Assembly: GCF_958405895.1 (NCBI RefSeq)
Contig: NZ_CATZAR010000021.1
Direction: 5' to 3' (one strand)
Length of the DNA: 64,000 nucleotides
Origin: Ralstonia thomasii
GTDB lineage: Bacteria > Pseudomonadota > Gammaproteobacteria > Burkholderiales > Burkholderiaceae
In this document: one piece after another, positions 1 to 8,684 of the stretch
Position numbering within the stretch: position 1 is the stretch's first letter
Layout of the letters: each line of letters starts with the position of its first letter
Program-made: the position numbers and the translations under genes
The notes under the pieces: model-generated
Seen by the model: only the letters and a program-made list of their open reading frames with translations
Databases searched by the model: none
What the model was told of the DNA's origin: nothing

Positions 1-61
1 CCGGTACGACCCGTTTGTTGACATCTAGCTGATCCTTGTAGGGGCCCAGCAAGCGTATCAC
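1..61 (-). CDS. partial gene downstream of the Tle3 effector (first 20 codons)
   Basis: An open frame starts with GTG at 61 and overlaps the stop codon of the upstream effector gene in a GTGA arrangement. It stays open to the window edge and begins V/M-I-R-L-L-G-P-Y-K-D. Tight coupling directly behind a T6SS lipase effector is where an immunity gene is usually found, but 20 residues are too few to assign a family. The N-terminus shows no obvious signal peptide, which would be unusual for immunity to a periplasm-acting lipase, so it could also be an accessory or second effector gene. Confidence 0.4.
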   Translation of the reverse strand, partial: MIRLLGPYKDQLDVNKRVVP

Positions 62-2151
62 TCCCTAACTGCCGCCCTGTCCAGCCCCAAGGGGTCACTC
101 CAGTGATTGGCGTTGAACAGACACAGGCCCACATCCACGTCATACGCCAGCACGTGTTCACTGTGCGCCGGGTTGGTGAGGATGGTGGAGTGGTTGGTGG
201 GCTGCTGGCGGTCGCCTTCCTTCAACTGCGCCGCGCGCGCCTGCTCCTCGAACTTGCCAAACTCGGTGCCGCGAATCTTGTGATGGTTCTCGTCGTTCAT
301 CAGAGCAATGTCGTTTTTATCGAAGGTGGCTCCGCTCTGGAGTTGGCCCCTTTCGTCGTAGGCATTGCGCCGCGCGCGCTGGCGAATGCCGGCGTTCTGG
401 TCGTAGCGCATGGCGGCTTCGCTGGCAGTGCTGCCGTGTCCGGTCGTGCGTTGATGGGCGTAAGGGTCCTCAGTGCCCTGGGGGACTTGACGCGCCGGAT
501 TGAGCGCATCACGAGCGGATTCGTAGTGGACATTGAAGGGGCCCAGCGTGTGGACGCCGTCGACGTAGCATTGCTCGGTCGGCAGCGTGCTGCCGTCGCT
601 GCGCGCCAGGTAGACAGCCCGCGGCACGATGCCGCCGCTGGAGATGGCCGGCGCGTTGACACGCACGGCCCAGTCCTTGTCGGGCACGCCATTGACCTTG
701 GCGACATTGCTCACCTGATTGGCAATTGCAGCGCCCGCTCCCATGAATATGCCGATGGTCGAGCCAAAGAACTTGCCCCAAAAACCCTTTCGATCGTCAC
801 CCCAGATTTTCTTGAATTGAACGCTCACGCGTTCGGAATCCGGAGTCCAGAAGATGCTGGTCTCGGGATTGGCGCCAATGGTGTCATTCCAGTAGTGGTA
901 GTCAGTACCAGGGGTGCCGCCCACCTTGTACGGCACCCCCGGCTTGGCCTCGGCCCAGACACGTTGGTAGAGCACACCGTCAGCTCCGGTGGCCTCCACA
1001 TCTTCCTTGTTTAAACCTAGCCAGCCCATACCACGCACGGCGGCAACGGAGATGACCCGATCATGCGGGCTGCAGTACAAGAAGACGCGGGCGCGCGTGT
1101 CGCGCCCCTTGCAATCTTGCTCGGCGGTGCAGGCAGCGTCGCCATTCCGAGGCTTGTGGTTGAAGGCGTGCTGGGTTACGAAGTCGGCATCGTAGTGCTG
1201 CGCTCGCTCCTTGCCGAAGCCCCGCACGATGTCGAAGAAGTTCCTGAGGCCCTTGGCGCGGGCTTCATAGGTGACACGACCCGCTTCGTTTTTTGAATCG
1301 TATTGGGAGACGTTGTCGATCCAGCTCTTGCGCAGGCTGTAGGGCGCACAGGCGAGGACGTAGTTGTCGGCGACACCGTTGCACTTGCCTTCACCGTTGA
1401 ATTCGGCGTGATGGGCGCCAAAGTACGCCGAGCCGATGCCTATCATGTTGCCTTGGCTATGGCAGACCACGGTAATGGGACAATCCTTGTCAGTGACACC
1501 ATCGCGCTTCAGCGTCCTATGCACCTCGCGGATGCGGCTCACCAGCTTGGCCAGTCGCCAGGCGGCGAAGGCCTGGTAATGACGGGCCGGAGCACTGTAG
1601 ACCTGCCGGTCACTGGTTTGAAGGTGGGTCAGGGACAGTGCGCCAAAAACGAGTTCCGCATCGGTGCCTTTGTTGAACATGTCGGGCAAGGCCGAGCAGC
1701 CGTTCACGAAGGGGCCGCCGCCCCAGGCGTTCTTCTCATCGAGCAGAATGTTGCCGCCCACGGCATTGAGTTCATCGACACTGGACTTGTAGCCCCAGCG
1801 GAACCGAATGACGGGGCTGTAGCCTGCGTCTTTGACAAACGTTGCCGACTTGAGGTCACGCTGGATGTAGCCATCCTCAGTCAATTCGCTCATGTAGGTG
1901 ACGGGCCTGAGTTGCCCGCTACCCTTGACGCGAAAGACATGATCGTCCTCGCGTTGCAGGCGCGCGTTCAGGCCCTTGCAGAGCCCCTCCTCTGCGGTGT
2001 CAAACCATTCGCCCATGGAGTTGACGCCGTGTACAAAGACGATGACGCCCGGCAGTGGCAAGGGCTCATCCACATCTAGGCATGGATTGCCCGGCAGGCA
2101 GAGGGCTTCTGCGCGCGGGCCGCCTGAAAAAGATTCGATTGAATCAGTCAT
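58..2151 (-). CDS. T6SS phospholipase effector, Tle3-like (DUF3274 type)
   Basis: A 697-residue protein likely to be an antibacterial lipase delivered by type VI secretion. The N-terminal part is an alpha/beta hydrolase: an oxyanion-side segment VIVFVHGVNS lies near residues 36-45, the nucleophile elbow VVCHSQGN near 228-235 (Ser232), and an acid-bearing strand FLYCSPHDRV near 357-366 (Asp364). The C-terminal third, including the YHYWND segment, resembles the DUF3274 region of Tle3 proteins. There is no signal peptide, as expected for a T6SS cargo. The nucleophile motif is C-H-S-Q-G rather than strict GxSxG. The gene lies 30 bp after vgrG on the same strand, so it is probably loaded on that VgrG. 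The start at 2151 has AGGA six bases upstream. Family assignment is from remembered motifs. Confidence 0.8.
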   Translation of the reverse strand: MTDSIESFSGGPRAEALCLPGNPCLDVDEPLPLPGVIVFVHGVNSMGEWFDTAEEGLCKGLNARLQREDDHVFRVKGSGQLRPVTYMSELTEDGYIQRDLKSATFVKDAGYSPVIRFRWGYKSSVDELNAVGGNILLDEKNAWGGGPFVNGCSALPDMFNKGTDAELVFGALSLTHLQTSDRQVYSAPARHYQAFAAWRLAKLVSRIREVHRTLKRDGVTDKDCPITVVCHSQGNMIGIGSAYFGAHHAEFNGEGKCNGVADNYVLACAPYSLRKSWIDNVSQYDSKNEAGRVTYEARAKGLRNFFDIVRGFGKERAQHYDADFVTQHAFNHKPRNGDAACTAEQDCKGRDTRARVFLYCSPHDRVISVAAVRGMGWLGLNKEDVEATGADGVLYQRVWAEAKPGVPYKVGGTPGTDYHYWNDTIGANPETSIFWTPDSERVSVQFKKIWGDDRKGFWGKFFGSTIGIFMGAGAAIANQVSNVAKVNGVPDKDWAVRVNAPAISSGGIVPRAVYLARSDGSTLPTEQCYVDGVHTLGPFNVHYESARDALNPARQVPQGTEDPYAHQRTTGHGSTASEAAMRYDQNAGIRQRARRNAYDERGQLQSGATFDKNDIALMNDENHHKIRGTEFGKFEEQARAAQLKEGDRQQPTNHSTILTNPAHSEHVLAYDVDVGLCLFNANHWSDPLGLDRAAVRE

Positions 2152-2181
2152 TGATGCGTCCTGTCCGATTGATGAGAGCGG

Positions 2182-4770
2182 TTAGCCAAACTTGATTGCC
2201 AGCACGTCTGCTGCCTGAGATTCATGCAGGTCGGTTTCTCCCAGGGCGTTACTGACTCCCCTGATAACGCTGCCGTCTCTCTTGACGATTTCATACGACC
2301 GGTTCGCTACGGGTTCATTGTCTGCGGGACGAATCAGCCGGAACTTGCGCCCCGTATCCCCTGAGTCGAACTGCGGTAATGCCCCATCAATCCCCTGCGG
2401 CCCTGGCGCATCAAAGTCGGCGGTATGCGCATGCACGCGCGTCGGTCCAAAGATATCCACGCACCCATCCGCGATGCGGATGCCGGCATTGCCACTCATG
2501 AAGGTGATACCGGTCTTGCCATTGAGCACGATGGTGCCGTCGGTGGTGGTAATCACCACATCCGTCTTGGCGTTGAGCGCCATGTTCTTGCTCTGCGCCT
2601 GTAGCACGAGCTGGCCTTGGTGGGCGGTGGCCTTCCAATCACCACTGTGGGCGAACTGGCTGATGCCAGTGCCAGCGTTGACAATGTATTGCTGACCTGC
2701 CGTGTGTTGCTGGTTGAGTTTGGAGATCGTGTCGACGTGCTTGCCGGCGTAGCTGGTCAGCGTCTCGGGTGTGGCGAACGCCATGCCCGCCGGCGCGTAG
2801 GCGCCAATGATGGGTTGTCCACCTTGCCCCGGGGCGTCCTTATGGTTGTTGGCGCCAGCGTCCCAGTCCTCGATGGCTTGGGTTAGCTTGGATTGCGGAT
2901 CGGTGTCGCTCTTGAGCGCTTCGTGCTGACTGCTGTAGTTGCCGAACGATTCGGCGGTCTCAAGCGCTGCGCGCATGCAGCGGATGAATTCCTCTCGCGT
3001 GAAGTGGCCACCCACGGCAGCGATTTGCCCTTCTGCGGTAAAGAACAGGCCCTTGGCGCCTCGCACACTGCCCTGCCCATCAGTACGCAGATCAAAACCT
3101 TCGCCACGCGGGTCTTTGCGCCCAGGCTGCCCCGGCACACCGGTCAAGTAGCCCAGGTTGAGCTGGGATGTCTGGTGGTCTGACGACAGTTGGGCCTGAA
3201 TCTGCCCTTGGGTGTCATCCATCAGAAGATGGTTACGCCGCCGCCCGAAGAGTTCCTTGCTGGCAATGCCGGACAACGCATGCTGCGTCGGCAGCGCCCA
3301 CGGCGGTGTGTTGAGCTGGTTGGGTACGCGACCAACGATGATCGGCGTGTTCGGATCGCCGTTCAGATAGTCGACCAGGACCTCCTGACCAATACGAGGA
3401 ATTTGCATGGTGCCGAATTGATCGCCGGACCAGCCATTGGACACGCGGATCCAGGGCGAGGAATTCTCGTCGTGCTGGCCGTAGCGGTCCCATTCGAACT
3501 GGATTTTGACGCAGCCGTGGTCGTTGGTCCAAATCTCTTGGTTCTCGGGACCGGTGACGACGGCGCGCTGGATACCTTGAACGCGACGCTTGTGGGCGAT
3601 CCGTTCTGGACGGAAGACTTCGTCCGTGGGGTGAGCTTCGAAGCTGACGCGGCAGGTGTATTGCTGGGTGCCGCCACTGTGGATGCCCACGTCTTCCAAC
3701 ATCAGGTCCGTGCTCACAATCAGGACTTCGCGGTTCAGCGCGTCATGGTCGTGATTGGTGATGTGGTAGGTGTTGCCGGCGGCGACGCCGCGCAGGTTGC
3801 CGACACCACGCATGCGTCGCCCCTTGGCGCGCCGCTCTTCCGTATGAATGCGAGCGTGCAAGTTGCCGACATCTCGGCTGTCATAGAGGCCGGGTTCGTA
3901 TTCGTAGCGTTCGAACTCGGAAAACAGCGTGTCGCGCGGCAGGCTGTCACTGGTGGTGAGGTCGGCTTTGGGCTGGCGTGGGTCGTAATCCTTGAACGTA
4001 ACCTTGCCGGTACGCAGACGGTTGATGGGCTCGAAACGTGTCAGGTGCTCCTGGTCGATCTTGAAACCTTGCGGGTAGATCGACAGCGCGTGATATGCCC
4101 CGCTGGGGAATTTGCGCCAGGCGCCGGATTCGGAGACGAGCACGAGCCGGTGGTGGCTGCCATCGTGTTCGAAGAAATAGCTGATACCCCATTCTTCGGT
4201 GAGACGTTGGATGAAGTGAGCGTCGGTCTCGCCGTGCTGGACTTCCCAGATGAGCTTGGGGAAGACACTGGTGTCCAGACGCTTGTCCACCGAATACGGG
4301 TAATCGGCCAGCACTTCGTCGAGGATGTCGATGACAGACTTGTTTTGGAACGCTTTGTAATCAGAGGTCTGACTGGCCAACCAAAACCAGGGGCGCAAGG
4401 TGTAGCGGTAGAGACGATTGTTGTCCACGCCGCCGATCAGTTCGACGGCGGTGATCAGGCCGGTGATTTCTCGCACACCCGCACCAACACCACCAAGCAG
4501 GCCGGTGCCCATGCCGTCCAGTTCGATGGACAAGGTCATCTCGTGGCCAATGGCAGCGTCTAGATCTGATTCGAGCATGGACTGATCGGCTGCCAACGAA
4601 ACGGGGCGCAGATCCACTGTGTAGGTGAACAACTCGCTCAGCGCTTCGCGGCCCGAGACGCGCACGAATTCCAACTGTGGCTGCCCCAGTAGGTCAGGGA
4701 TCGCGTTGCTGCTCGCTTTGACTGTGCGGTGGTTGCCGATTTTGTTGGACATGCGTTCTGCTGCGCCCAT
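2182..4770 (-). CDS. vgrG: type VI secretion tip protein VgrG with TTR-like C-terminal extension
   Basis: An 862-residue VgrG spike protein. The first 400 residues or so carry the gp27-like part (LFTYTVDLRP near the start, then the phage-baseplate-like fold). The middle carries the gp5/OB segment, with a DPNTPIIVGRVPNQ-like stretch, and a DUF2345-type repeat region follows. The last 55 or so residues (RKFRLIRPADNEPVANRSYE onward) look like a transthyretin/carboxypeptidase-regulatory-like domain; in other bacteria such VgrG extensions bind Tle lipases. The Tle3-like effector lies directly downstream. I chose ATG 4770 because AGGAG sits about nine bases upstream; a GTG at 4794 extends the frame but places this ribosome site inside the gene. 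Confidence 0.9.
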   Translation of the reverse strand: MGAAERMSNKIGNHRTVKASSNAIPDLLGQPQLEFVRVSGREALSELFTYTVDLRPVSLAADQSMLESDLDAAIGHEMTLSIELDGMGTGLLGGVGAGVREITGLITAVELIGGVDNNRLYRYTLRPWFWLASQTSDYKAFQNKSVIDILDEVLADYPYSVDKRLDTSVFPKLIWEVQHGETDAHFIQRLTEEWGISYFFEHDGSHHRLVLVSESGAWRKFPSGAYHALSIYPQGFKIDQEHLTRFEPINRLRTGKVTFKDYDPRQPKADLTTSDSLPRDTLFSEFERYEYEPGLYDSRDVGNLHARIHTEERRAKGRRMRGVGNLRGVAAGNTYHITNHDHDALNREVLIVSTDLMLEDVGIHSGGTQQYTCRVSFEAHPTDEVFRPERIAHKRRVQGIQRAVVTGPENQEIWTNDHGCVKIQFEWDRYGQHDENSSPWIRVSNGWSGDQFGTMQIPRIGQEVLVDYLNGDPNTPIIVGRVPNQLNTPPWALPTQHALSGIASKELFGRRRNHLLMDDTQGQIQAQLSSDHQTSQLNLGYLTGVPGQPGRKDPRGEGFDLRTDGQGSVRGAKGLFFTAEGQIAAVGGHFTREEFIRCMRAALETAESFGNYSSQHEALKSDTDPQSKLTQAIEDWDAGANNHKDAPGQGGQPIIGAYAPAGMAFATPETLTSYAGKHVDTISKLNQQHTAGQQYIVNAGTGISQFAHSGDWKATAHQGQLVLQAQSKNMALNAKTDVVITTTDGTIVLNGKTGITFMSGNAGIRIADGCVDIFGPTRVHAHTADFDAPGPQGIDGALPQFDSGDTGRKFRLIRPADNEPVANRSYEIVKRDGSVIRGVSNALGETDLHESQAADVLAIKFG

Positions 4771-4951
4771 CTCTGTGCTCCTCGTGCGTGACACGCCAAT
4801 GTCGTAGTGACGTGCGTGGTGTTATGAGTGGCTATGACGGTAGCGCTCTTTGTCGTGAAATCGAATGAGAATGGCGCGCAACCGCGTCAAAAGTTGTCAC
4901 ACACCAAGGCTCAACTGACTCCCTCCGACACATCGATTCCATCCCAAACTG

Positions 4952-5188
4952 TTAGCGTCGATATGCCTCTTCTGCAAAGTCCAGACACGTCCACAGGTAT
5001 TCCGCCTGCCGCGTCTCGTCTATCGCACGAAAATGTTCGAATCCAGTCGCGTGCAGCATGCTCAAGAACGTTCGCAGCTTCGAAAGCTTGTCGAACAAAT
5101 CAGCATGCGCTTGATAGCGGCGAATATCGGGGAGGGCTTGGAAATCCGTAATGGCGAGGTCTCCGTCGAGCTGAAGGAAACGCGCCAC
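4952..5188 (-). pseudogene. unassigned small ORF or gene relic
   Basis: The frame is open on the minus strand from 5398 to 4952, but only the last 78 codons (from GTG 5188) have the look of a real protein: a helical, charged sequence including FLQLDGDLAITDFQ and LSKLRTFLSMLH. The upstream part is Arg/Ser/Pro-rich and reads like noncoding DNA. No ribosome site precedes GTG 5188. A perfect 7-bp inverted repeat (CACCCGT/ACGGGTG) lies exactly where the coding look ends, so this may be the 3' end of a gene truncated by a rearrangement. Function unknown. Confidence 0.35.
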
Positions 5189-5597
5189 CCGTGGTGAACG
5201 GGTGGGCGAGCATTGACAAGGTTGGAACCCGAGTAGCAACTCTCGATCGGCACGAAGCCGTCCCTGCCAAGCTCGCCCATAAGGGGAAGCGGCCACGGGA
5301 GAATGACGACAAGGACTTGTGCTCAGTCCTTGCCGGTTGCTACCGAGGGTTCCAGTCCTCGGCCGCTTTCTCTCATGGCACGAAAGCGGCACCGACAAGT
5401 CTAGTGGGCCGCTTCCTATTGAGGCAATACAGCACGGAACAAATCAGAATTTGGCTATGCATGCCCGTGCAGTGCTTTGTCCCGTGGAATTTGTGCGGTG
5501 GTGCACGAGGCGCGCATTATCGCGCAACGACACCACACCTGCCCGAAATCAGCTGGTAGGCGCTGCTGCATGCAAAGGCTCGCATTCTCAAGGCGAG
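5189..5597. other. intergenic stretch without a recognisable gene
   Basis: No convincing reading frame on either strand. It contains short hairpins: CACCCGT/ACGGGTG at the left end and CCGCTTTC/GAAAGCGG near 5356-5382. No transposase fragment is visible. It separates the T6SS island from the urate cluster and is probably a scar between two genomic modules. Confidence 0.4.
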
Positions 5598-5623
5598 AAA
5601 AAAAACGGGGCCGCAGCCCCGTT
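5598..5623 (-). terminator. intrinsic terminator of uraH-puuD
   Basis: An 8-bp stem (AACGGGGC/GCCCCGTT) with a CGCA-type loop is followed on the minus strand by a run of eight T. It lies 82 bp after the puuD stop. Confidence 0.85.
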
Positions 5624-5704
5624 CAACCCTCACCGGTCATGCCACCCGCTAGGGAACGAATGGCATGCTCCGATAAACCGTTCTGTTGTTGCTCAGCGTG
5701 CGCC

Positions 5705-6961
5705 TCAGTTCGTCTTGGCGCCGCCTTCGAACCACTTGGCGATGATCGTGCGCTCGTCGTCGGTGATTTGCGTCACGTTGCCCAACGGCATCAGCTTCTG
5801 CTGGACGACCTGCTGGTAGACGAGCTGTGCATGCTTGCCCAGTTCTTCCGGCGTATCGAGCAACACGCCCTTAGCCGGTGAAGGCATCAGGGTAGGATGC
5901 GCCGAGTGACATTGGTAGCACCGTGCGGTAACGACTGCCTGTACTTTGGCGAAGTCCGAACCGCCACCGGCGGCCGCTGGAGCCGCAGCACCGCCTTCTG
6001 CCGCTGTTGCGGGCGCCGTTGCTGCCGCGGTTTCCGCTGCCGGAGCTACCGAACGCGACACCGGAGCGAGCCACACGGCCACACCCAGCAGCACAGCCAC
6101 GCCAGCTGCCGGATAACCCCAGTTCACGACGCCCTTGTGCTTCAGGATGAAGAACTGACGGATCAGCACGCCGGCCAGCATGATCAGCACGAGCACAACC
6201 CAGTTGTAGTTGGCGGCGTACGTCATGCTGTAGTGGTTCGACAGCATCGCGAACAGCACCGGCAGCGTGAAATACGTGTTGTGCACGCTGCGCTGCTTGC
6301 CGCGCTTGCCGTGGATTGGGTCCGGCTTTTCGCCAGCCTTGAGCGAGGCGACCACCTTGCGTTGCCCCGGGATGATCCAGAAGAACACGTTGGCGCTCAT
6401 GATCGTTGCGATCATCGCGCCGATCAGCAGGAATGCTGCGCGGCCCGAGAACAGGTGGCACGCTGCAAACGCCGCGATCACCACGTAGATCGCCACGAGA
6501 ATGCCGACCACGCGGTCGTTCTTGCCGAACACGCGACAGATCGTGTCGTATACGAGCCAGCCGACCACCAGGAAGCCCAGCGCCAGCAGCACCGCCGTCG
6601 TCGCGGTCATGTCGAACACGCTGCGATCGATCATGTAGACGTTGGCGTTGAACAGGTACACCACCGTCAGCAGGGCGAAGCCCGACATCCAGGTCGAATA
6701 CGACTCCCAGTAGAACCAGTGCAGATGATCGGGCAGCTGCTTCGGCGCCAGCAGGTACTTCTGCGGGTTGTAGAACCCGCCGCCGTGCACGGCCCACAGC
6801 TCGCCGTCGACGCCCTTGTCCTTCAGGTCCGGCGCGGTCGGCTTGGTCAGGCTGTTATCGAGCCAGACGAAGTAGAACGACGACCCGATCCACGCGATCG
6901 CGACGATCACGTGCAGCCAACGCAAGAGCAAGTTGGCCCAGTCGAGGATATAGCCTTCCAT
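5705..6961 (-). CDS. puuD: membrane urate hydroxylase PuuD with cytochrome c domain
   Basis: A 418-residue integral membrane protein that oxidises urate to 5-hydroxyisourate, the step made by uricase in other organisms. The N-terminal 300 residues hold about eight hydrophobic segments (from WLHVIVAIAWIGSSFYFVWL) typical of the PuuD/DUF989 family. A low-complexity Ala/Pro linker near 305-335 leads to a C-terminal cytochrome c domain with the haem motif CYQCH at 348-352 and a likely axial Met near 391 (LMPLGN). Electrons therefore probably pass to the respiratory chain instead of making peroxide. uraH, which hydrolyses the product, lies 17 bp upstream in the same operon. A GGGAG site precedes ATG 6961. 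Confidence 0.93.
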   Translation of the reverse strand: MEGYILDWANLLLRWLHVIVAIAWIGSSFYFVWLDNSLTKPTAPDLKDKGVDGELWAVHGGGFYNPQKYLLAPKQLPDHLHWFYWESYSTWMSGFALLTVVYLFNANVYMIDRSVFDMTATTAVLLALGFLVVGWLVYDTICRVFGKNDRVVGILVAIYVVIAAFAACHLFSGRAAFLLIGAMIATIMSANVFFWIIPGQRKVVASLKAGEKPDPIHGKRGKQRSVHNTYFTLPVLFAMLSNHYSMTYAANYNWVVLVLIMLAGVLIRQFFILKHKGVVNWGYPAAGVAVLLGVAVWLAPVSRSVAPAAETAAATAPATAAEGGAAAPAAAGGGSDFAKVQAVVTARCYQCHSAHPTLMPSPAKGVLLDTPEELGKHAQLVYQQVVQQKLMPLGNVTQITDDERTIIAKWFEGGAKTN

Positions 6962-6978
6962 GATGACTCCCTGCCCTG

Positions 6979-7332
6979 TTAGCTACCGCGATAGGTCGAA
7001 TACGACCACGGCGACACCAGCAGCGGCACGTGGTAGTGCGCACTGGTGTCGGCCACGCCGAAGCGCAGCGTCACCACGTCCAGGAACGCGGGATCGGGGA
7101 GTTTGACGCCGGCGGCGCGGTAGTACTCGCCCACGCCGAAGTCCAGCTCGTACACGCCGGTTTGCAACGCGTCGCCTTCAAGCAGCGGCGCATCGCAACG
7201 GCCATCGTGATTGGTGCGGACCGACTTGATCGGTTGCCGCTGATTGTCGACAATTTTGAACAGTGCGATCGCCAGGTTTTGGCCCGGCGTGCCTGCAGCG
7301 GTGTCGAGCACATGGGTGGTCAAGCGTCCCAT
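6979..7332 (-). CDS. uraH: 5-hydroxyisourate hydrolase (transthyretin-related)
   Basis: A 117-residue HIU hydrolase that converts 5-hydroxyisourate to OHCU. It begins MGRLTTHVLDTAAG, with the conserved early His, and ends with the family signature YRGS; the strand YHVPLLVSPWSYS precedes it. Length fits the family. The frame is open 40 codons further upstream, but that part is not protein-like and an AGAGGAAG site lies seven bases before ATG 7332. It is the first gene of the uraH-puuD operon, whose product feeds UraD encoded on the other side of the regulator. Confidence 0.95.
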   Translation of the reverse strand: MGRLTTHVLDTAAGTPGQNLAIALFKIVDNQRQPIKSVRTNHDGRCDAPLLEGDALQTGVYELDFGVGEYYRAAGVKLPDPAFLDVVTLRFGVADTSAHYHVPLLVSPWSYSTYRGS

Positions 7333-7617
7333 TTGTCTTCCTCTGTAGTTCGAATTTTCAGAAGCGCCGCTGCCTCCACTTGCACCTCGCGCCAAACCCT
7401 TGTGTGACAAGGGCTGGCGTCGGGGCCCGCTCGGTACGTGCTGTGCACGCATCCCGGCGCGCGTCCAGCCGGTTTACGCCTGCCGCCCATGTTGGGAGGG
7501 TGCATGCCAAACCGGCAAAGCCGTCGCTCGTCCTGGGTCCGACGCCTTGCTTCTGTCGTGTCGCTAGACTCGGTTGAAACAGGGATTTCCCTAGTTTGTC
7601 GGATTCCCGAACGCATT
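7333..7617. other. long leader between divergent urate operons
   Basis: About 285 bp between uraH and the operator region with no convincing gene. If uraH-puuD is transcribed from the divergent promoter at the inverted repeat, its mRNA has an untranslated leader of this length. Reading frames here on both strands lack ribosome sites and protein-like composition. I see no clear riboswitch fold. Confidence 0.4.
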
Positions 7618-7659
7618 TTGTTGACAATATTGAAGGCTGCCACGAATAATTGTCAACAG
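7618..7659. promoter_or_regulatory. inverted-repeat operator, likely for the GntR urate regulator
   Basis: Two perfect 10-bp inverted arms, TGTTGACAAT (7619-7628) and ATTGTCAACA (7649-7658), have their arm centres 30 bp apart, about three helical turns. Each arm contains a TTGTNNACAA-like palindrome, the form bound by several FCD-class GntR proteins. The arms overlap the -35 and the end of the -10 of the promoter for the regulator gene, so binding should block transcription. That this GntR binds here is inference from position and symmetry. Confidence 0.65.
7621..7650 (+). promoter_or_regulatory. sigma-70 promoter of the GntR gene
   Basis: TTGACA at 7621-7626 and AATAAT at 7645-7650 are separated by 18 bp, a near-consensus pair 60 bp before the regulator start. 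The reverse strand also carries TTGACA (7656-7651) with a poor -10, in keeping with divergent transcription toward uraH. Confidence 0.6.
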
Positions 7660-7709
7660 GTTTTCGCAGTGGCCTATGCTGCGGCGCGTTACTCAAAGGC
7701 GGATCTGCC

Positions 7710-8468
7710 ATGTCCAAGAATCTCAAGCTGGTCTCCACGGAAGCGACGTTGAAGTCGGGCGTCAAGGCATCGGGGGCAACACGCATGTCGGTCGAAGAAC
7801 GGATGTATCACGAGATCTACGACGCGATCATGGAGCACCGCCTGCCCCCGCGCACCAAGCTGACGGAGCATGCGCTGTGCGAAATCTATGCCACCGCGCG
7901 TCATACGGTGCGCAAGGTCTTCTCCCAACTGGCCGCTGACGGCCTGGTTGACCTCGAGCCGAATCGCGGCGCGTTCATCGCGGCGCCCTCCATCGACGAA
8001 GCCCACGCCATGTTCGAGCTGCGTCAGATCCTGGAGCGTGCGGTGCTCGACAAGGTCGGCCATAGCAGCAATCCCAAGGCAGCCATCGCCCCGCTGCTGG
8101 AACTCGTCAAACAGGAACGCCAGGCGTTTGTCACGCAGGACCGCCCGCGCTGGATTCGCCTGTCTGCAGAATTTCACGTAGCGCTGGCCGAGCAGTCCGG
8201 CAACCCGCTGGTGGTCGAGATGATGCGCCGGCTGGTGTCGCGCACCACCCTGATGATCGCCAGCGTCGAGGCCCCGGGCAACAACGCCTGCTCGTTCGAC
8301 GAACACCTCGACATCCTCAATGCACTGGAGCGTGGCGACGCCAGCGCTGCCCAGGCCCACATGGCCCAGCACTTGCAATGCTGCGCCGATCGCGTGCGCC
8401 CCGAAGCGCCCGCTGATTTCGATTTGCGTTCGGTATTGGGCCCACGCGGCGGGAAGGACAAAGTCTAG
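7710..8468 (+). CDS. GntR-family (FCD) regulator of urate catabolism
   Basis: A 252-residue regulator. After a 25-residue tail, a winged helix occupies roughly residues 28-95 (MYHEIYDAIMEHRLPPRTKL, then YATARHTVRKVFSQL as recognition region and DLEPNRGAFIA as wing). The C-terminal FCD domain has the helices FELRQILERAV, EFHVALAEQSGNPLVVEM and a DEHLDIL...HMAQHL region with the usual metal-binding His residues. Ligand is unknown but is probably a urate-pathway intermediate, because genes for urate transport and breakdown flank it on both sides. ATG 7710 is chosen over an upstream TTG because of a GGCGGATC ribosome site and the protein-like start. Confidence 0.9.
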   Translation: MSKNLKLVSTEATLKSGVKASGATRMSVEERMYHEIYDAIMEHRLPPRTKLTEHALCEIYATARHTVRKVFSQLAADGLVDLEPNRGAFIAAPSIDEAHAMFELRQILERAVLDKVGHSSNPKAAIAPLLELVKQERQAFVTQDRPRWIRLSAEFHVALAEQSGNPLVVEMMRRLVSRTTLMIASVEAPGNNACSFDEHLDILNALERGDASAAQAHMAQHLQCCADRVRPEAPADFDLRSVLGPRGGKDKV

Positions 8469-8684
8469 GACCGGTTCAGCTGTATCGGGCGAGCTGGCAC
8501 GACAGAGGCCGGCCGTCCAAGAACCTGTCCACGATCCGTAGCGACCTGCCGAAGGTTGGCCCCGGGATACACCGCCCGACATCAGGACGGGACGTGTCAC
8601 AAGGCCAGAATCGGGGCGCGCAGCAGGAACGTGGGCAGGCTCCAAGCCGGACGCCGTCCGGCTTACCACCCAAAGGAGACCTTT

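Noticed and set aside
4795..5700. Insertion sequence or transposon remnant
   Set aside because: Short inverted repeats are present, but there is no transposase fragment, terminal repeat pair or target duplication.
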